Notes: generated from the sequence alone by a model not told the origin. Numbered from the stretch's first letter, positions 28,656 to 38,755 are shown. The stretch: 64,000 nucleotides of DNA from Demequina litoralis (GCF_030418455.1 NZ_JAUHPW010000004.1:62001-126000); one strand, 5' to 3'. Numbers and translations are program-made.

Positions 28656-29768
28656 ATGAGTCCGGAGGTGTGGGTCGCGCTGGCGCTGGGGCTGGTCCTC
28701 GGGGCCGGCGCCACCGCCGTCGCCGGGTACTTCCGCCGCCGCGAGGTGCTGCAGGAGACCACCCTCGTCCCGCATCGGACGCGCCAGCTCATGGCGGCGC
28801 TGCAGGCGGGTGCCGTGGTGATCCGCCGCGACCGGCGCAGCGCGTTCAGCAACCAGGCGGCCACCGCGCTCGGCGTCTCGCGACCCGACGGCGCGCTCAA
28901 CACCGAGCTCGCGGACCTCGCCGAGGAGGCGTGGCGCCGCGAGGAGACGATCGAGTCGGAGATCGCCGTCCAGCGCGGCGTCCTCCACACCCCGCGCTTC
29001 GTCCACGCCCGCGTCACCCCCATCGACGACGAGCTGTGCCTCGCGCTCGTGAACGACAACACCGAGTCCCGCGCCGCCGAGCAGTCGCGCCGGGAGTTCG
29101 CGGTCAACGTCTCGCACGAGCTCAAGACGCCCATCGGCGCGCTCAGCCTCCTCGCGGAGACCATCGAGGAGGCGTACGAGGACCCCGAGGTGGTGCGCAA
29201 GTTCGCCAAGAAGATGCGCAAGGAGGCCCGCCGCCTCACCAAGCTCATCCAGGAGATCATCGAGATCACGCGCCTCCAGTCCGGCGGCTCGGTGGTCGAC
29301 CAGGAGCTGCTCCACCTCGACGGCGTGGTCCACGAGGCGGTCGAGGCGGCCAAGGTCGCCGCCGACGCCAAGGAGATCCGCCTGGTCACCGACCTCAAGG
29401 CGCGTCCCGACGTCTACGGCGACCGCGACCTGCTCGTCATGGCGCTGCGCAACCTCGTCGACAACGCCGTCCAGTACTCGGACGCCGGGACGCCGGTGAC
29501 GATCTCGCTCGACGCGCGCGACGGCATCGCCTCGGTCTCGGTGATCGACCGCGGCATCGGCATCGGGGACAAGGACCAGGAGCGCATCTTCGAGCGGTTC
29601 TACCGCGCAGACCCCGCCCGTGCCCGCGACACCGGCGGCACGGGCCTGGGCCTCAGCATCGTCAAGCACATCGCCCTGCAGCACTCGGGATCGGTCGCCG
29701 TCTGGTCCGAGCCCGGCGTGGGGTCCACCTTCACCTTCAAGCTGGCCGTACATCAGGAGGCATCATGA
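28656..29768 (+). CDS. senX3: Phosphate-sensing histidine kinase SenX3
   Basis: 370 aa. One N-terminal transmembrane segment (about 3-23), a PAS-like region (50-140), the HisKA dimerisation helix with phospho-acceptor His154 in VSHELKTP, and a HATPase domain with NLVDNAVQYS, DRGIGI and GGTGLGLSIV. Phosphorylates RegX3 when phosphate is short. ATG 28656 is chosen over the longer frame because GATACT (28642-28647) lies 8 nt upstream. Its stop overlaps regX3 (ATGA). Confidence 0.93.
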   Translation: MSPEVWVALALGLVLGAGATAVAGYFRRREVLQETTLVPHRTRQLMAALQAGAVVIRRDRRSAFSNQAATALGVSRPDGALNTELADLAEEAWRREETIESEIAVQRGVLHTPRFVHARVTPIDDELCLALVNDNTESRAAEQSRREFAVNVSHELKTPIGALSLLAETIEEAYEDPEVVRKFAKKMRKEARRLTKLIQEIIEITRLQSGGSVVDQELLHLDGVVHEAVEAAKVAADAKEIRLVTDLKARPDVYGDRDLLVMALRNLVDNAVQYSDAGTPVTISLDARDGIASVSVIDRGIGIGDKDQERIFERFYRADPARARDTGGTGLGLSIVKHIALQHSGSVAVWSEPGVGSTFTFKLAVHQEAS

Positions 29769-30460
29769 CCGAGGCGCGGATCCTCGTCGTCGAGGACGAG
29801 GAGTCGTATCGCGACTCCCTGCAGTTCCTGCTCGAGCGGGAGGGGTTCGCCGTCGACCTCGCCGCCTCGGGCACCGCGGGGCTCGACGCGTTCACGCGCG
29901 ACGGCGCGGACCTCATCCTGCTCGACCTCATGCTGCCCGGCATGTCCGGCCCCGAGGTGTTCAAGGCGGTGCGCGAGCGCTCCGACGTGCCGATCATCAT
30001 GGTGACCGCGAAGGACGACCAGGTCGACAAGATCATCGGCCTCGAGCTCGGCGCCGACGACTACGTCACCAAGCCCTACTCGGGCCGCGAGCTCGTCGCC
30101 CGCATCCGCGGGGTCCTCCGCCGCTACGCCGGCGGGCAGCGCGACATCGTCGACGAGCCCGAGCGGCTCACCATCGCGGGCCTCACCCTCGACCCCGAGC
30201 GCCTGCAGCTGACCCGCGGCGGCGAGACGCAATCGCTGCCGCCCAAGGAGTTCGCGCTCCTGCACCTGCTCGCGCAGAACGCCGGCCGCGTGCTCCCGCG
30301 CCAGGTCATCATCGACCGCGTGTGGGGCTCCGACTACTTCGGCGACACCAAGACCCTCGACGTCCACATCAAGCGCATCCGCAGCCGAGTCGAGACGGAC
30401 CCGTCGGAGCCGTCGCTCATCCAGACGGTCCGCGGGGTCGGGTACTCGTTCGAGGCCTGA
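29765..30460 (+). CDS. regX3: Phosphate response regulator RegX3
   Basis: 231 aa, OmpR/PhoB-type. The receiver domain (1-120) has the acidic pair in VVEDEE, phospho-acceptor Asp54 in LLDLMLPGMSG and Lys105-Pro in TKPYSGREL. The winged-helix domain (about 138-231) ends in the recognition-helix and wing pattern KTLDVHIKRIRSRVE ... VRGVGYSFE. It should bind the PHO boxes at 28590 and 30629. AGGAGG before the ATG is the best ribosome-binding site in the region. Confidence 0.95.
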   Translation: MTEARILVVEDEESYRDSLQFLLEREGFAVDLAASGTAGLDAFTRDGADLILLDLMLPGMSGPEVFKAVRERSDVPIIMVTAKDDQVDKIIGLELGADDYVTKPYSGRELVARIRGVLRRYAGGQRDIVDEPERLTIAGLTLDPERLQLTRGGETQSLPPKEFALLHLLAQNAGRVLPRQVIIDRVWGSDYFGDTKTLDVHIKRIRSRVETDPSEPSLIQTVRGVGYSFEA

Positions 30461-30468
30461 CCCCCCCG

Positions 30469-30577
30469 GGTGCTCCTCCACGCGGGTGAGGCGCTGCTCC
30501 ACACGAGCGCCCCGTTGTGAACGGGCACATGGCCCGCGGAGGGACGATGCGGGGGAGCCGGCGTGGAGAGGCAACCG
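30469..30577. repeat. Family A intergenic repeat, copy A6, with a decamer inside
   Basis: Left end GTGCTCCTCCACGC and GGCGCTGCTCCACAC; core GTTGTGAACGGGCACA; right end GCGTGGAGAGGC. A decamer (30542) lies inside, and a one-mismatch inverted decamer follows at 30595. It starts 9 nt after regX3. Confidence 0.75.
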
Positions 30578-30628
30578 GGGGGCCCTGGCCACCTGCGCAT
30601 CGTCACGTTTCGATAACGGGGGCGCCGG

Positions 30629-30680
30629 GTTCACCGGATGTTCACCCCCAGTTCAGAATCCCTCGTGCGGACCGTTACCT
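30629..30680 (+). promoter_or_regulatory. PHO box and promoter of pstS
   Basis: Three direct repeats GTTCACC (30629), GTTCACC (30640) and GTTCAG (30651), exactly 11 nt apart, the classic actinobacterial PHO box. The third unit overlaps a -35 TTCAGA (30652), followed by 17 bp and TTACCT (30675-30680). RegX3 bound here should recruit RNA polymerase under phosphate limitation. Confidence 0.85.
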
Positions 30681-30747
30681 GGTCTGCCTACCGTGATGGT
30701 CATCCGGCAAGCAGCCGGCCCCTGTGATCAAACGTGAGGAATTCGAA

Positions 30748-31872
30748 GTGAAGGCTTTCACCCGTAGCGGAGTCGTCCTGACCGCCGCCGCTCTCTCGCT
30801 GTCGCTCGCCGCCTGCACCGCGTCGAACGAGGCGCCCGCCGGCGACTCGTCGGCCGAGTCGACCGATGCCGCGATGACCGAGCTCTCGGGCAACCTCCAG
30901 GGCGCCGGCGCCTCGTCGCAGGAGTCCGCCATGGACGCGTGGCGCGCCGGCTTCCAGTCCGCCAACGCCGACGTCACCGTCGGCTACGACCCGGTCGGCT
31001 CGGGCGGCGGCATCGAGCAGTTCCTCGCCGGCGCCGTGCCGTTCGCCGGCTCGGACGGCCTCCTCGACGAGTCGGAGTACGCGACCGCGGTCGAGCGCTG
31101 CTCGGGCGACGGTGGCGCGTACCACCTCCCGATGTACATCTCGCCCGTCGCCGTGATCTTCAACCTCGAGGGTGTCGACTCGATCAACCTCGACGCCGAG
31201 ACCATCGCGAACATCTTCGACGGCAAGATCACCACCTGGGACGACGAGGCCATCGCGTCGCAGAACGCGGGCGTCGAGCTCCCGTCGACCAACATCACCG
31301 TGGTCTACCGCTCGGACTCGTCCGGCACCTCGGACAACTTCACCGACTACCTCGAGCAGGCGTCGAACGGCGCCTGGCCGTACGAGGCCACCAAGGAGTT
31401 CGCGACCGCCGCCGACCAGTCGGTCGGTGCGGACGGCACCTCCGCCGTGGTCGACACCGTGAGCACGACCGACGGCGCGATCGGCTACGCCGACGCCTCG
31501 CGTGCGGCCTCGCTCGGCACCGTCGCCCTCAAGGTCGGCGAGGAGTACGTGCCCTACTCGGCCGAGGCCGCCGCCGCGATCATCGCCGCGTCGCCGCTGT
31601 CGGAGTCCGCCAACGGTGAGAACGACCTCGCGTACGCGATCGACCGCACCACGACCGACTCGTCGGCGTACCCGCTCACCCTCGTCTCGTACCACATCGT
31701 CTGCTCGCAGTACGAGGACGAGACCGAGCGTGCGCTCGTGACCGCGTTCGAGAAGTACGTCGCGTCGGAGGAGGGCCAGGCCGCCGCCGCCGAGGCCGCC
31801 GGCTCGGCCCCGCTGCCCGCGGACCTCTCGGCCCAGGTCACCGCGATCCTCGACGAGATCGCGGCGGCCTGA
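30748..31872 (+). CDS. pstS: Phosphate ABC transporter substrate-binding lipoprotein PstS
   Basis: 374 aa. A lipoprotein signal peptide ends at LAAC with Cys23; the PBP-like domain binds phosphate with GAGASSQ, VGSGGGIEQF and YRSDSSGTSDNF. It captures phosphate outside the membrane and hands it to PstCA. GTG 30748 is chosen because GAGGA lies 7 nt upstream. A strong hairpin after the gene separates it from pstC, which should give more binding protein than permease. Confidence 0.95.
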   Translation: MKAFTRSGVVLTAAALSLSLAACTASNEAPAGDSSAESTDAAMTELSGNLQGAGASSQESAMDAWRAGFQSANADVTVGYDPVGSGGGIEQFLAGAVPFAGSDGLLDESEYATAVERCSGDGGAYHLPMYISPVAVIFNLEGVDSINLDAETIANIFDGKITTWDDEAIASQNAGVELPSTNITVVYRSDSSGTSDNFTDYLEQASNGAWPYEATKEFATAADQSVGADGTSAVVDTVSTTDGAIGYADASRAASLGTVALKVGEEYVPYSAEAAAAIIAASPLSESANGENDLAYAIDRTTTDSSAYPLTLVSYHIVCSQYEDETERALVTAFEKYVASEEGQAAAAEAAGSAPLPADLSAQVTAILDEIAAA

Positions 31873-31891
31873 CGCGCCTCGTAGGACAGTG

Positions 31892-31932
31892 AAGGTGGTG
31901 GGCCCGCCCTCGACGGGTGGGCCCACCACCTT
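31892..31932 (+). terminator. Hairpin between pstS and pstC, probable partial terminator
   Basis: AAGGTGGTGGGCCC pairs perfectly with GGGCCCACCACCTT around a 13-nt loop, 19 nt after the pstS stop. As pstCAB must be transcribed too, it probably lets some transcripts through. Confidence 0.75.
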
Positions 31933-31971
31933 GCCCATTACGATGGGTGCGCAACCAAGGGAGACCCGCGC

Positions 31972-32970
31972 GTGACCACCACACAGCAGTCGCCAGAGAC
32001 TGAACCCGCGGCCGACTACGGCACCCACCCCGGCGCCGCGGCCAACCGCTTCTTCAAGTGGCTGTCGACCGGCGCCGGCCTTCTCATCCTCACCACCCTC
32101 GCCGCCGTCGCGACCTTCCTTCTCGTCGAGGCCTGGCCCGCGATCTCGATGTCGGCCGCCGAGCTCGGCGAGAAGGTCTCCTTCATCAAGCCGGAGAACG
32201 GCCAGAGCCTGCTCGAGATCGTCGGCTTCCTGGTCTACGGCACGGTGCTGATCTCGGTGATCGCGCTGCTGCTGGCCACGCCGGTCTCCATCGGCATCGC
32301 GCTCTTCATCTCGCACTTCGCCCCGCGCCGCCTCGCGCAGGGCCTGGGCTACCTCATCGACCTGCTCGCCGCCGTGCCGTCCGTGGTGTACGGCCTCTGG
32401 GGCGTCGCGGTGCTGGTGCCCTTCCTCCAGCCGTTCTACCAGTGGCTCGCCGACTACTTCGGGTGGATCCCGATCTTCGCGCCGCCGCAGTCCGGCGAGG
32501 TCTTCACGGGCCGCGTGGCCCTCTCCGCGGGCATCGTGCTCGCGATCATGATCATCCCGATCATCTCCGCGGTCTCCCGCGAGGTCTTCCTCCAGACGCC
32601 CAAGCTGCACGAGGAGGCCGCGCTCGCCATGGGCGCCACCCGCTGGGAGATGATCCGCATGGCGGTCTTCCCGTTCGGCCGCTCCGGCATGATCGGCGCG
32701 ACCATGCTGGGCCTCGGCCGCGCGCTCGGCGAGACGATGGCCGTGCTGATGATCATCAGCCCCGGGCTCACGTTCTCGGCGCACATCCTCCAGCCCAACC
32801 AGCACAACACCATCGCCGCGTACATCGCGCTGCAGTTCCCCGAGGCCAACGCGCTCGGCGTGAACTCGCTCATCGCGATGGGCCTCGCGCTGTTCGTGAT
32901 CACCCTGCTCGTCAACATGCTCGCGCGCTGGGTCGTGTCCCGCCGCAGCGAGTTCTCGGGAGCCAACTGA
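31972..32970 (+). CDS. pstC: Phosphate ABC transporter permease PstC
   Basis: 332 aa with six predicted membrane segments; the binding-protein-dependent permease loop reads EEAALAMGATRWEMIRMAVFP. Forms the channel with PstA. GTG 31972 follows AGGGAG. Its stop codon overlaps the pstA start (TGATG). Confidence 0.95.
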   Translation: MTTTQQSPETEPAADYGTHPGAAANRFFKWLSTGAGLLILTTLAAVATFLLVEAWPAISMSAAELGEKVSFIKPENGQSLLEIVGFLVYGTVLISVIALLLATPVSIGIALFISHFAPRRLAQGLGYLIDLLAAVPSVVYGLWGVAVLVPFLQPFYQWLADYFGWIPIFAPPQSGEVFTGRVALSAGIVLAIMIIPIISAVSREVFLQTPKLHEEAALAMGATRWEMIRMAVFPFGRSGMIGATMLGLGRALGETMAVLMIISPGLTFSAHILQPNQHNTIAAYIALQFPEANALGVNSLIAMGLALFVITLLVNMLARWVVSRRSEFSGAN

Positions 32971-33932
32971 TGTCGACCACCACCACGCTGTCGCCCCTCG
33001 GCGGTCTCTCGCGGTCGCGCCGGCTGAAGAACGCCGGCATGACCGGCATCATCTACGTCGCGTTCGCGCTCGCCGTCATCCCGCTGATCTGGCTCGCGGT
33101 GACCGTGATCGTCAACGGCATCGACATCTTCTTCATCTCGAACGCCGACGGCCTCGACGCGGGCTTCAACCTCGAGTTCCTCCAGCAGAGCATGCGCGGC
33201 GTGTTCGGCTCCGAGGCGCCCTACGGCGGCATCCTGCACGCGATCTGGGGCACCGTCCTCATGACGATCGCGGCGACCGTCATCTCCGTGCCGATCGGCC
33301 TGCTCACCTCCATCTACCTGGTGGAGTACGGCACGGGTGCGCTCAAGCGCGCGATCACCTTCTTCGTCGACGTGATGACGGGCATCCCGTCCATCGTCGC
33401 CGGTCTGTTCGCCTACTCGCTGTTCGCGATCATCATGGGGCCGGGCACCAAGCTCGGCATCGTCGGCGCGGTCGCGCTCTCGGTCCTCATGATCCCGGTC
33501 GTGGTGCGCTCGTCCGAGGAGATGCTGCGCCTCGTGCCGAACGAGCTGCGCGAGGCCTCCTACGCGCTGGGCGTGCCCAAGTGGCTCACGGTCATCAAGG
33601 TCGTGGTCCGCACCGCGATCGCCGGCATCACCACGGGCGTCACCCTCGCGATCGCCCGCGTCATCGGCGAGACCGCGCCGCTGCTCGTCGCGGTGGGCGT
33701 GACCGACTCGATGAACTTCAACCTCTTCGACGGCCGCATGATGTCGCTGCCGGTGTTCATCATCTCCGAGTACGAGAAGGGTGTCCTGCCCTGCAACACC
33801 GCCACCTGCATCGGTGAGATCACGCAGTACCGCGCCTGGGGCGCCGCGCTGGTGCTCATCCTCATCGTCATGGCGCTGAACCTCATCGCGCGCCTCATCG
33901 CCCGCTACTTCTCCCCCAAGACCGGCCGCTAG
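32970..33932 (+). CDS. pstA: Phosphate ABC transporter permease PstA
   Basis: 320 aa with six predicted membrane segments and the coupling loop [23 protein letters not shown] that contacts PstB. It pairs with PstC. Overlaps pstC by 1 nt and is followed by pstB after 17 nt. Confidence 0.95.
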   Translation: MSTTTTLSPLGGLSRSRRLKNAGMTGIIYVAFALAVIPLIWLAVTVIVNGIDIFFISNADGLDAGFNLEFLQQSMRGVFGSEAPYGGILHAIWGTVLMTIAATVISVPIGLLTSIYLVEYGTGALKRAITFFVDVMTGIPSIVAGLFAYSLFAIIMGPGTKLGIVGAVALSVLMIPVVVRSSEEMLRLVPNELREASYALGVPKWLTVIKVVVRTAIAGITTGVTLAIARVIGETAPLLVAVGVTDSMNFNLFDGRMMSLPVFIISEYEKGVLPCNTATCIGEITQYRAWGAALVLILIVMALNLIARLIARYFSPKTGR

Positions 33933-33949
33933 CCAGAACCGGAGCTCCT

Positions 33950-34729
33950 GTGTCCAAGCGCATCGACGTCAACAACCTCAACGTCTACTACTCCAACTTC
34001 CTTGCGGTGGAGGACGTGTCGCTGTCGATCGAGCCCAAGTCCGTCACGGCGTTCATCGGCCCCTCGGGCTGCGGCAAGTCGACCTTCCTGCGCACGCTCA
34101 ACCGCATGCACGAGGTCATCCCCGGCGCCCGCGTCGAGGGCGAGGTCCTCATGGACGGCGTCAACCTCTACGCGGACAGCGTCGACCCCGTGACGGTCCG
34201 CCGCCACGTCGGCATGGTCTTCCAGCGCCCCAACCCGTTCCCCACGATGTCGATCGCGGAGAACGTCCTCGCGGGCGTCAAGCTCAACAACAAGCGCATC
34301 TCCCGCGCCGACGCCGACGACCTCGTCGAGTCCTCGCTGCGCGGCGCGAACCTGTGGGAGGAGGTCAAGGACCGCCTCGACAAGCCCGGCTCCTCGCTCT
34401 CCGGCGGCCAGCAGCAGCGCCTCTGCATCGCCCGCGCGATCGCGATCAAGCCCGACGTGCTCCTCATGGACGAGCCCTGCTCGGCCCTGGACCCCATCTC
34501 GACCCTCGCGATCGAGGACCTCATCCAGGAGCTCAAGAACGACTACACGATCGTCATCGTCACCCACAACATGCAGCAGGCCGCGCGCGTGTCCGACCGC
34601 ACCGCGTTCTTCAACATCGCGGGCACCGGCAAGCCCGGCAAGCTCATCGAGATGAACGACACCCCGACGATGTTCTCCACGCCGTCCGAGAAGGCCACCG
34701 AGGACTACATCTCAGGCCGCTTCGGTTGA
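33950..34729 (+). CDS. pstB: Phosphate ABC transporter ATP-binding protein PstB
   Basis: 259 aa. Walker [11 protein letters not shown]-loop [11 protein letters not shown] (specific to PstB), signature LSGGQQQR and Walker [13 protein letters not shown]. Hydrolyses ATP to drive phosphate import. GTG 33950 follows GGAG. Last gene of pstSCAB, ended by a perfect hairpin. Confidence 0.96.
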   Translation: MSKRIDVNNLNVYYSNFLAVEDVSLSIEPKSVTAFIGPSGCGKSTFLRTLNRMHEVIPGARVEGEVLMDGVNLYADSVDPVTVRRHVGMVFQRPNPFPTMSIAENVLAGVKLNNKRISRADADDLVESSLRGANLWEEVKDRLDKPGSSLSGGQQQRLCIARAIAIKPDVLLMDEPCSALDPISTLAIEDLIQELKNDYTIVIVTHNMQQAARVSDRTAFFNIAGTGKPGKLIEMNDTPTMFSTPSEKATEDYISGRFG

Positions 34730-34750
34730 AACCTCGGGGGTATCCCCCCA

Positions 34751-34794
34751 CACAGAAGCGGGGCCGATGCGTGTGCATCGGCCCCGCTTCTGTG
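34751..34794. terminator. Terminator after pstB
   Basis: A 20-bp perfect stem (CACAGAAGCGGGGCCGATGC and its complement) with a 4-nt loop, between pstB and the convergent lipoprotein gene. Confidence 0.85.
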
Positions 34795-34830
34795 CATCAT
34801 GCCTGGTAGAGGACGATGCGTGGATTCGCT

Positions 34831-34870
34831 TGCGTGGAGGGGTGCACCGGTCGCGTGGAGGGGTGCACGC
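34831..34870. repeat. Family A repeat, tandem single-arm copy A7
   Basis: GCGTGGAGGGGTGCAC occurs twice in direct orientation, 21 nt apart, without an opposite arm. A decamer lies just upstream (34811). The pair sits in the gap between pstB and the convergent lipoprotein gene. Confidence 0.7.
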
Positions 34871-34880
34871 CGGCGGAGGG

Positions 34881-35342
34881 CTAGAGGGAGTCGAGCTCGA
34901 CCGCGTACTCGGGGAGCGTGCCGTCGAGGACGGGCACGAACTCGGCGACGTGGCCGGCCTCGTCGGTCTGGACGGTGATCTCCTGGAGCGAGCCGGGCGC
35001 CGCGGTCGAGGTGCCGGTGATGTGCGCCTCGCCCTCCTCGCCGCCGAGCTTGACGAGCGTGCCGGCCGGGACGTCGACCGTGACGATCCCCTCGCCATCG
35101 ATCGAGGCGGCGACCTGCACGTCCTCGTCGCCCGAGTTGTAGAGCGAGCCGATCAGGACCGCGGGGGAGCCGAGCTCCTCCGTGATGACGATGAGGTTGA
35201 GGCCCGTCACGTCGCCGAACTCGATGCTGAAGCCGTCCGACGCGTCGTACGCGTCCTGGGTGGTGATGGGGTTGACGGCGGAGCAGCCGGCGGCCACGAG
35301 GGCGAGCGCGGCGAGCGGCAGGAGGCGAACGGGGTGCTTCAC
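34881..35342 (-). CDS. Small lipoprotein of unknown function
   Basis: 153 aa. The signal peptide ends in LVAAGC (Cys20), so it is a membrane-anchored lipoprotein. The mature part is acidic, rich in beta-strand-like stretches, with GFSIEFGDVTGLNLIVITEELGSPAVLIGSLYNSGDEDVQV. Related proteins lie between the pst region and carD in other Micrococcales and some are labelled DNA modification methylase in databases, for which I see no motif. GTG 35342 has AAAGG about 9 nt upstream. Confidence 0.75.
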   Translation of the reverse strand: MKHPVRLLPLAALALVAAGCSAVNPITTQDAYDASDGFSIEFGDVTGLNLIVITEELGSPAVLIGSLYNSGDEDVQVAASIDGEGIVTVDVPAGTLVKLGGEEGEAHITGTSTAAPGSLQEITVQTDEAGHVAEFVPVLDGTLPEYAVELDSL

Positions 35343-35606
35343 GGCGGGGACCTTTCCGGGTTGCGTCCCTCGAAGGATAGTGGCTCCCCGTGACGGGCGG
35401 CCACCGTGCGTGGACGCGGCACCGCGGCGGGTGCGGGCGGCCGGAGCGCCGGGCCCGAGGTCCCCCTGCCCGCCCCTTTTGGGCACTTGATGCCGTCAAA
35501 TCGCGTTCGCGAGGACCAACGGCCCGCTGCCAGGCAAGATGCGCCTGTTATTGGGGAAATGCCAAATGGTAGAATAGAACTCCGTCGAGAAGGGGATTAC
35601 TCCACC

Positions 35607-36089
35607 ATGAACTTCGTCGTTGGCGAGACCGTCGTCTACCCCCACCATGGGGCGGCCCAGATCCAGGACATCAAGAAGCGCATCATCCGGGGTGAGGAGA
35701 AGACCTACCTCAAGCTCAAGGTAGCGCAGGGTGACCTGACCATCGAGGTGCCGGCCGAGAACGTCGACCTGGTGGGTGTCCGCGACGTCGTCGACCAGGC
35801 GGGTCTCGAGAAGGTGTTCGGCGTCCTGCGGGAGCCCTACATCGAGGAGCCCACCAACTGGTCGCGCCGCTACAAGGCCAACGTCGAGAAGCTCGCCTCG
35901 GGCGACGTCATCCGCGTGGCCGAGGTCGTCCGCGACCTGTCCCGCCGCGACACCGACAAGGGCCTCTCCGCCGGCGAGAAGCGCATGCTCCACAAGGCGC
36001 GCCAGATCCTCGTCTCGGAGCTCGCGCTCGCCGAGAAGTGCGACGAGGAGGCCGCCGAGGCCCGTCTCGACGAGGTCCTCGCCTCGTGA
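35607..36089 (+). CDS. carD: RNA polymerase-binding transcription factor CarD
   Basis: 160 aa. The N-terminal RNAP-interaction domain (1-60) begins [17 protein letters not shown]; the C-terminal helical domain (about 65-160) has the DNA-contacting tryptophan in [10 protein letters not shown]. Stabilises the open promoter complex, notably at rRNA promoters. ATG 35607 follows AAGGGG (35591-35596); TAGAAT (35570-35575) is the likely -10. The stop overlaps ispD (GTGA), so carD-ispD-ispF are coupled. Confidence 0.96.
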   Translation: MNFVVGETVVYPHHGAAQIQDIKKRIIRGEEKTYLKLKVAQGDLTIEVPAENVDLVGVRDVVDQAGLEKVFGVLREPYIEEPTNWSRRYKANVEKLASGDVIRVAEVVRDLSRRDTDKGLSAGEKRMLHKARQILVSELALAEKCDEEAAEARLDEVLAS

Positions 36090-36769
36090 CCGTCGCGGCC
36101 GTCGTCACGGCCGCCGGCTACGGGACCCGGCTCGGGTCCGACCTTCCCAAGGCGCTCGTCGCCGTGGCGGGCGAACCGCTCGTCACGCACGCCGTGCGCC
36201 GGATCGCGCGCGTCGCCGCCCACGTGGTGGTGACCGCGCCGCCCACCCATCTCGACGACTTCGCGCGCGCCCTCGCCGGGCTCGACGCGCGCATCGTCCC
36301 CGGCGCCGGCACCCGGCAGGAGTCCGTCAACGCCGGGCTCGCCGCGCTCGCGCCGGAGCCGGCCGACATCGTCCTCGTGCACGATGCGGCCCGCGCCTTC
36401 CAGACCGTCGCCGCCATGCGCGCGGTGGTCGCCGCCATCGAGGCGGGCGCCGACGGCGCCATCCCCGTGGTGCCCGTGGTCGACACGCTCGTCACCGCGC
36501 CGGGGCCCGATGGGGCGCTCGGCGACCCGGTCGACCGCGCCGGCTTCCGCATCGTGCAGACCCCGCAGGCCTTCCGCGCCTCGGTGCTGCTCGACGCGCA
36601 CGCGCGCGGCGGCTCGTCCGCGACGGACGATGCGACGCTCGCCCGCGCGCTCGGCTACCGCGTGGTCGCGACCGACGGCCACGAGAGGGGCGTCAAGATC
36701 ACGCATGCGGGCGACCTCGCGCTCGCCGAGCACATCGCGGCGCTCGCCGCGGAAGAGGAGAAGGTGTGA
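36086..36769 (+). CDS. ispD: 2-C-methyl-D-erythritol 4-phosphate cytidylyltransferase
   Basis: 227 aa. Adds CMP to MEP in the non-mevalonate isoprenoid pathway. The nucleotidyltransferase loop [16 protein letters not shown] is at residues 9-24, with VHDAARAF and VKITHAGDL further on. GTG 36086 overlaps the carD stop. Two decamers lie inside. The stop overlaps ispF (GTGA). Confidence 0.94.
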   Translation: MTVAAVVTAAGYGTRLGSDLPKALVAVAGEPLVTHAVRRIARVAAHVVVTAPPTHLDDFARALAGLDARIVPGAGTRQESVNAGLAALAPEPADIVLVHDAARAFQTVAAMRAVVAAIEAGADGAIPVVPVVDTLVTAPGPDGALGDPVDRAGFRIVQTPQAFRASVLLDAHARGGSSATDDATLARALGYRVVATDGHERGVKITHAGDLALAEHIAALAAEEEKV

Positions 36770-37242
36770 ACCTGCCCCGCACCGGGATCGGCGTCGACGT
36801 CCACGCGTTCGGCGGCTCACGGCCGTTGATGGTCGCCGGCCTCGAATGGCCTGGCGAGCCCGGGCTCGAGGGGCACTCGGACGCGGACGTCGCCGCGCAC
36901 GCCGCGTGCGACGCGCTGCTGTCCGCGGCGGGGCTCGGAGACCTGGGCTCGAACTTCGGCACCTCGCGTCCCGAGTGGGCCGGCGCCGCGGGCGTCGCGC
37001 TGCTCGCGGAGAGCGCGCGGCTGGTGCGCGCGGCCGGCTTCGAGATCGGGAACGTGGCGGTCCAGGTGATCGGCAACCGGCCCAAGCTCGCGCCCCGTCG
37101 CGCCGAGGCCGAGGCGGCCCTGTCGGAGGCGTGCGGCGCCCCGGTGACCGTCGCCGGCACCACCACCGACGGGCTCGGGCTCACCGGCAGGGGAGAGGGC
37201 GTGGCCGCGATCGCGACCGCGCTGATCGTCGCCGTCTCCTGA
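36766..37242 (+). CDS. ispF: 2-C-methyl-D-erythritol 2,4-cyclodiphosphate synthase
   Basis: 158 aa, normal for the family. Closes the cyclodiphosphate ring in the MEP pathway. Metal ligands are in GVDVHAF (Asp and His) and [11 protein letters not shown]; the [16 protein letters not shown] block near the end binds CDP. GTG 36766 overlaps ispD and follows GGAGAAGG. Confidence 0.95.
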   Translation: MNLPRTGIGVDVHAFGGSRPLMVAGLEWPGEPGLEGHSDADVAAHAACDALLSAAGLGDLGSNFGTSRPEWAGAAGVALLAESARLVRAAGFEIGNVAVQVIGNRPKLAPRRAEAEAALSEACGAPVTVAGTTTDGLGLTGRGEGVAAIATALIVAVS

Positions 37243-37318
37243 CGTCCGGCCGGGGGCGACGCGGGAGGCCGGGACCGCCGCATCGTGCCTGCACGCACGG
37301 GACCGGTAGCCTGGGCGC

Positions 37319-38743
37319 GTGACCCTCCGCCTGTACGACACCGCCACCCGCGACGAGCGCGTCTTCGAGCCGCTCATCCCCGGGAAGGTGGGCATCTACC
37401 TGTGCGGACCCACGGTGCAGAGCGCGCCGCACGTAGGCCACCTGCGCAGCGCCGTCGCGTTCGACGTGCTGCAGCGCTGGCTCGAGCGATCCGGCTACCA
37501 GGTGACCCTGGTGCGCAACGTCACCGACATCGACGACAAGACCCTGGTCAAGGCCGCCGAGGCCGGCTGGGACTGGTGGGCCTGGGCGCTGCGCCACGAG
37601 CGCGAGTTCCAGGCGGCGTACTCCGCGGTGGGCGTGCGGCCGCCGGCCGCCGAGCCGCGCGCCACCGGCCACATCCCCGAGATCATCGCGCTCATCGCCC
37701 TGCTCATCGAGCGCGGCCACGCGTACGAGAACGGCGGCTCGGTGTACTTCGACGTGCGCTCGTACCCGCAGTACGGCGCACTCACCCGTCAGGCGCTCGA
37801 CGACCTCTCGCCCGCGCAGGACTCGCCGTCCGAGGACAAGCGCGACGTCCACGACTTCGCGCTGTGGAAGGCCCGCAAGGACGATGAGCCCGGCACCGCC
37901 TCGTGGGACTCCCCGTGGGGCCCCGGACGTCCGGGCTGGCACATCGAGTGCTCCGCGATGGCGCAGCGGTACCTCGGCGACGCGTTCGACATCCACGGCG
38001 GCGGCCTCGACCTGCGCTTCCCGCACCACGAGAACGAGCAGGCGCAGTCCCACGCCGCGGGCTACGGCTTCGCGCACCTGTGGATGCACTCGGCGTGGGT
38101 GACGCAGTCGGGTGCGAAGATGTCGAAGTCGCTGGGCAACGGGCTGCTGGTGTCCGAGGTGCTCGCGACGCACGAGCCCGCCGCGCTGCGCCTCGCGCTC
38201 GCCGCGGTGCACTACCGGTCGATGCTCGAGTACTCGCCGCAGACCCTCGAGGAGGCCTCCGCGCAGTGGGGCCGCTTCCAGGGCTTCGTGACGCGCGCGT
38301 CCGAGAAGGTAGGGGCGCCGTCCGCGGCCGACGTGGCGGCCGCCGAGCTGCCCGCCGCCTTCGTCGAGGCGATGGACGACGACCTGGGCGTGCCCCGCGC
38401 GCTCGCGGTCATCCACGAGACGGTCCGCGCCGGCAACGCCGCGCTCACCGCGGGGGACGATGCGGCGGTCGCCGCGGCGCTCCTCGCCGCCCGCGCGATG
38501 CTCGACGTGCTGGGCCTCGACCCGGCCGCCCCCGAGTGGGCGACCGAGAAGGCCGGCGCCTCGACCGCCGCGATGGCCGCGCTCGACTTCCTGGTCAAGG
38601 CGGACATCGAGGCGCGCGCCACCGCCCGTGCCGAGAAGGACTGGGCGACCGCCGACGCGATCCGCGACCGCCTCGCCGGTGCGGGGATCGTCATCGCCGA
38701 CGCCGCCGACGGTGCGCGCTGGTCGCTCGCGAGCGAGGGCTGA
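37319..38743 (+). CDS. cysS: Cysteine-tRNA ligase
   Basis: 474 aa, class I synthetase. HIGH motif as PHVGHL near residue 37, KMSKS exact (KMSKSLGN) near 266. Zinc ligands include Cys30 in YLCGPTVQ and Cys218 with His243/Glu247 in the HIECSAMA and HHENEQAQS blocks. TAGCCT (37307-37312) ends 6 nt before GTG 37319, so the mRNA is leaderless. A decamer encodes Asp-Asp-Ala at 38455. Isolated MshC is excluded by the C-terminal DALR-like domain and length. Confidence 0.93.
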   Translation: MTLRLYDTATRDERVFEPLIPGKVGIYLCGPTVQSAPHVGHLRSAVAFDVLQRWLERSGYQVTLVRNVTDIDDKTLVKAAEAGWDWWAWALRHEREFQAAYSAVGVRPPAAEPRATGHIPEIIALIALLIERGHAYENGGSVYFDVRSYPQYGALTRQALDDLSPAQDSPSEDKRDVHDFALWKARKDDEPGTASWDSPWGPGRPGWHIECSAMAQRYLGDAFDIHGGGLDLRFPHHENEQAQSHAAGYGFAHLWMHSAWVTQSGAKMSKSLGNGLLVSEVLATHEPAALRLALAAVHYRSMLEYSPQTLEEASAQWGRFQGFVTRASEKVGAPSAADVAAAELPAAFVEAMDDDLGVPRALAVIHETVRAGNAALTAGDDAAVAAALLAARAMLDVLGLDPAAPEWATEKAGASTAAMAALDFLVKADIEARATARAEKDWATADAIRDRLAGAGIVIADAADGARWSLASEG

Positions 38744-38755
38744 GGTCAGCCCCCC

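Noticed and set aside
34881-35342. A DNA modification methylase, as some databases label relatives of this lipoprotein
   Set aside because: No SAM-binding or catalytic motif is seen. The protein is a 153-residue lipoprotein.
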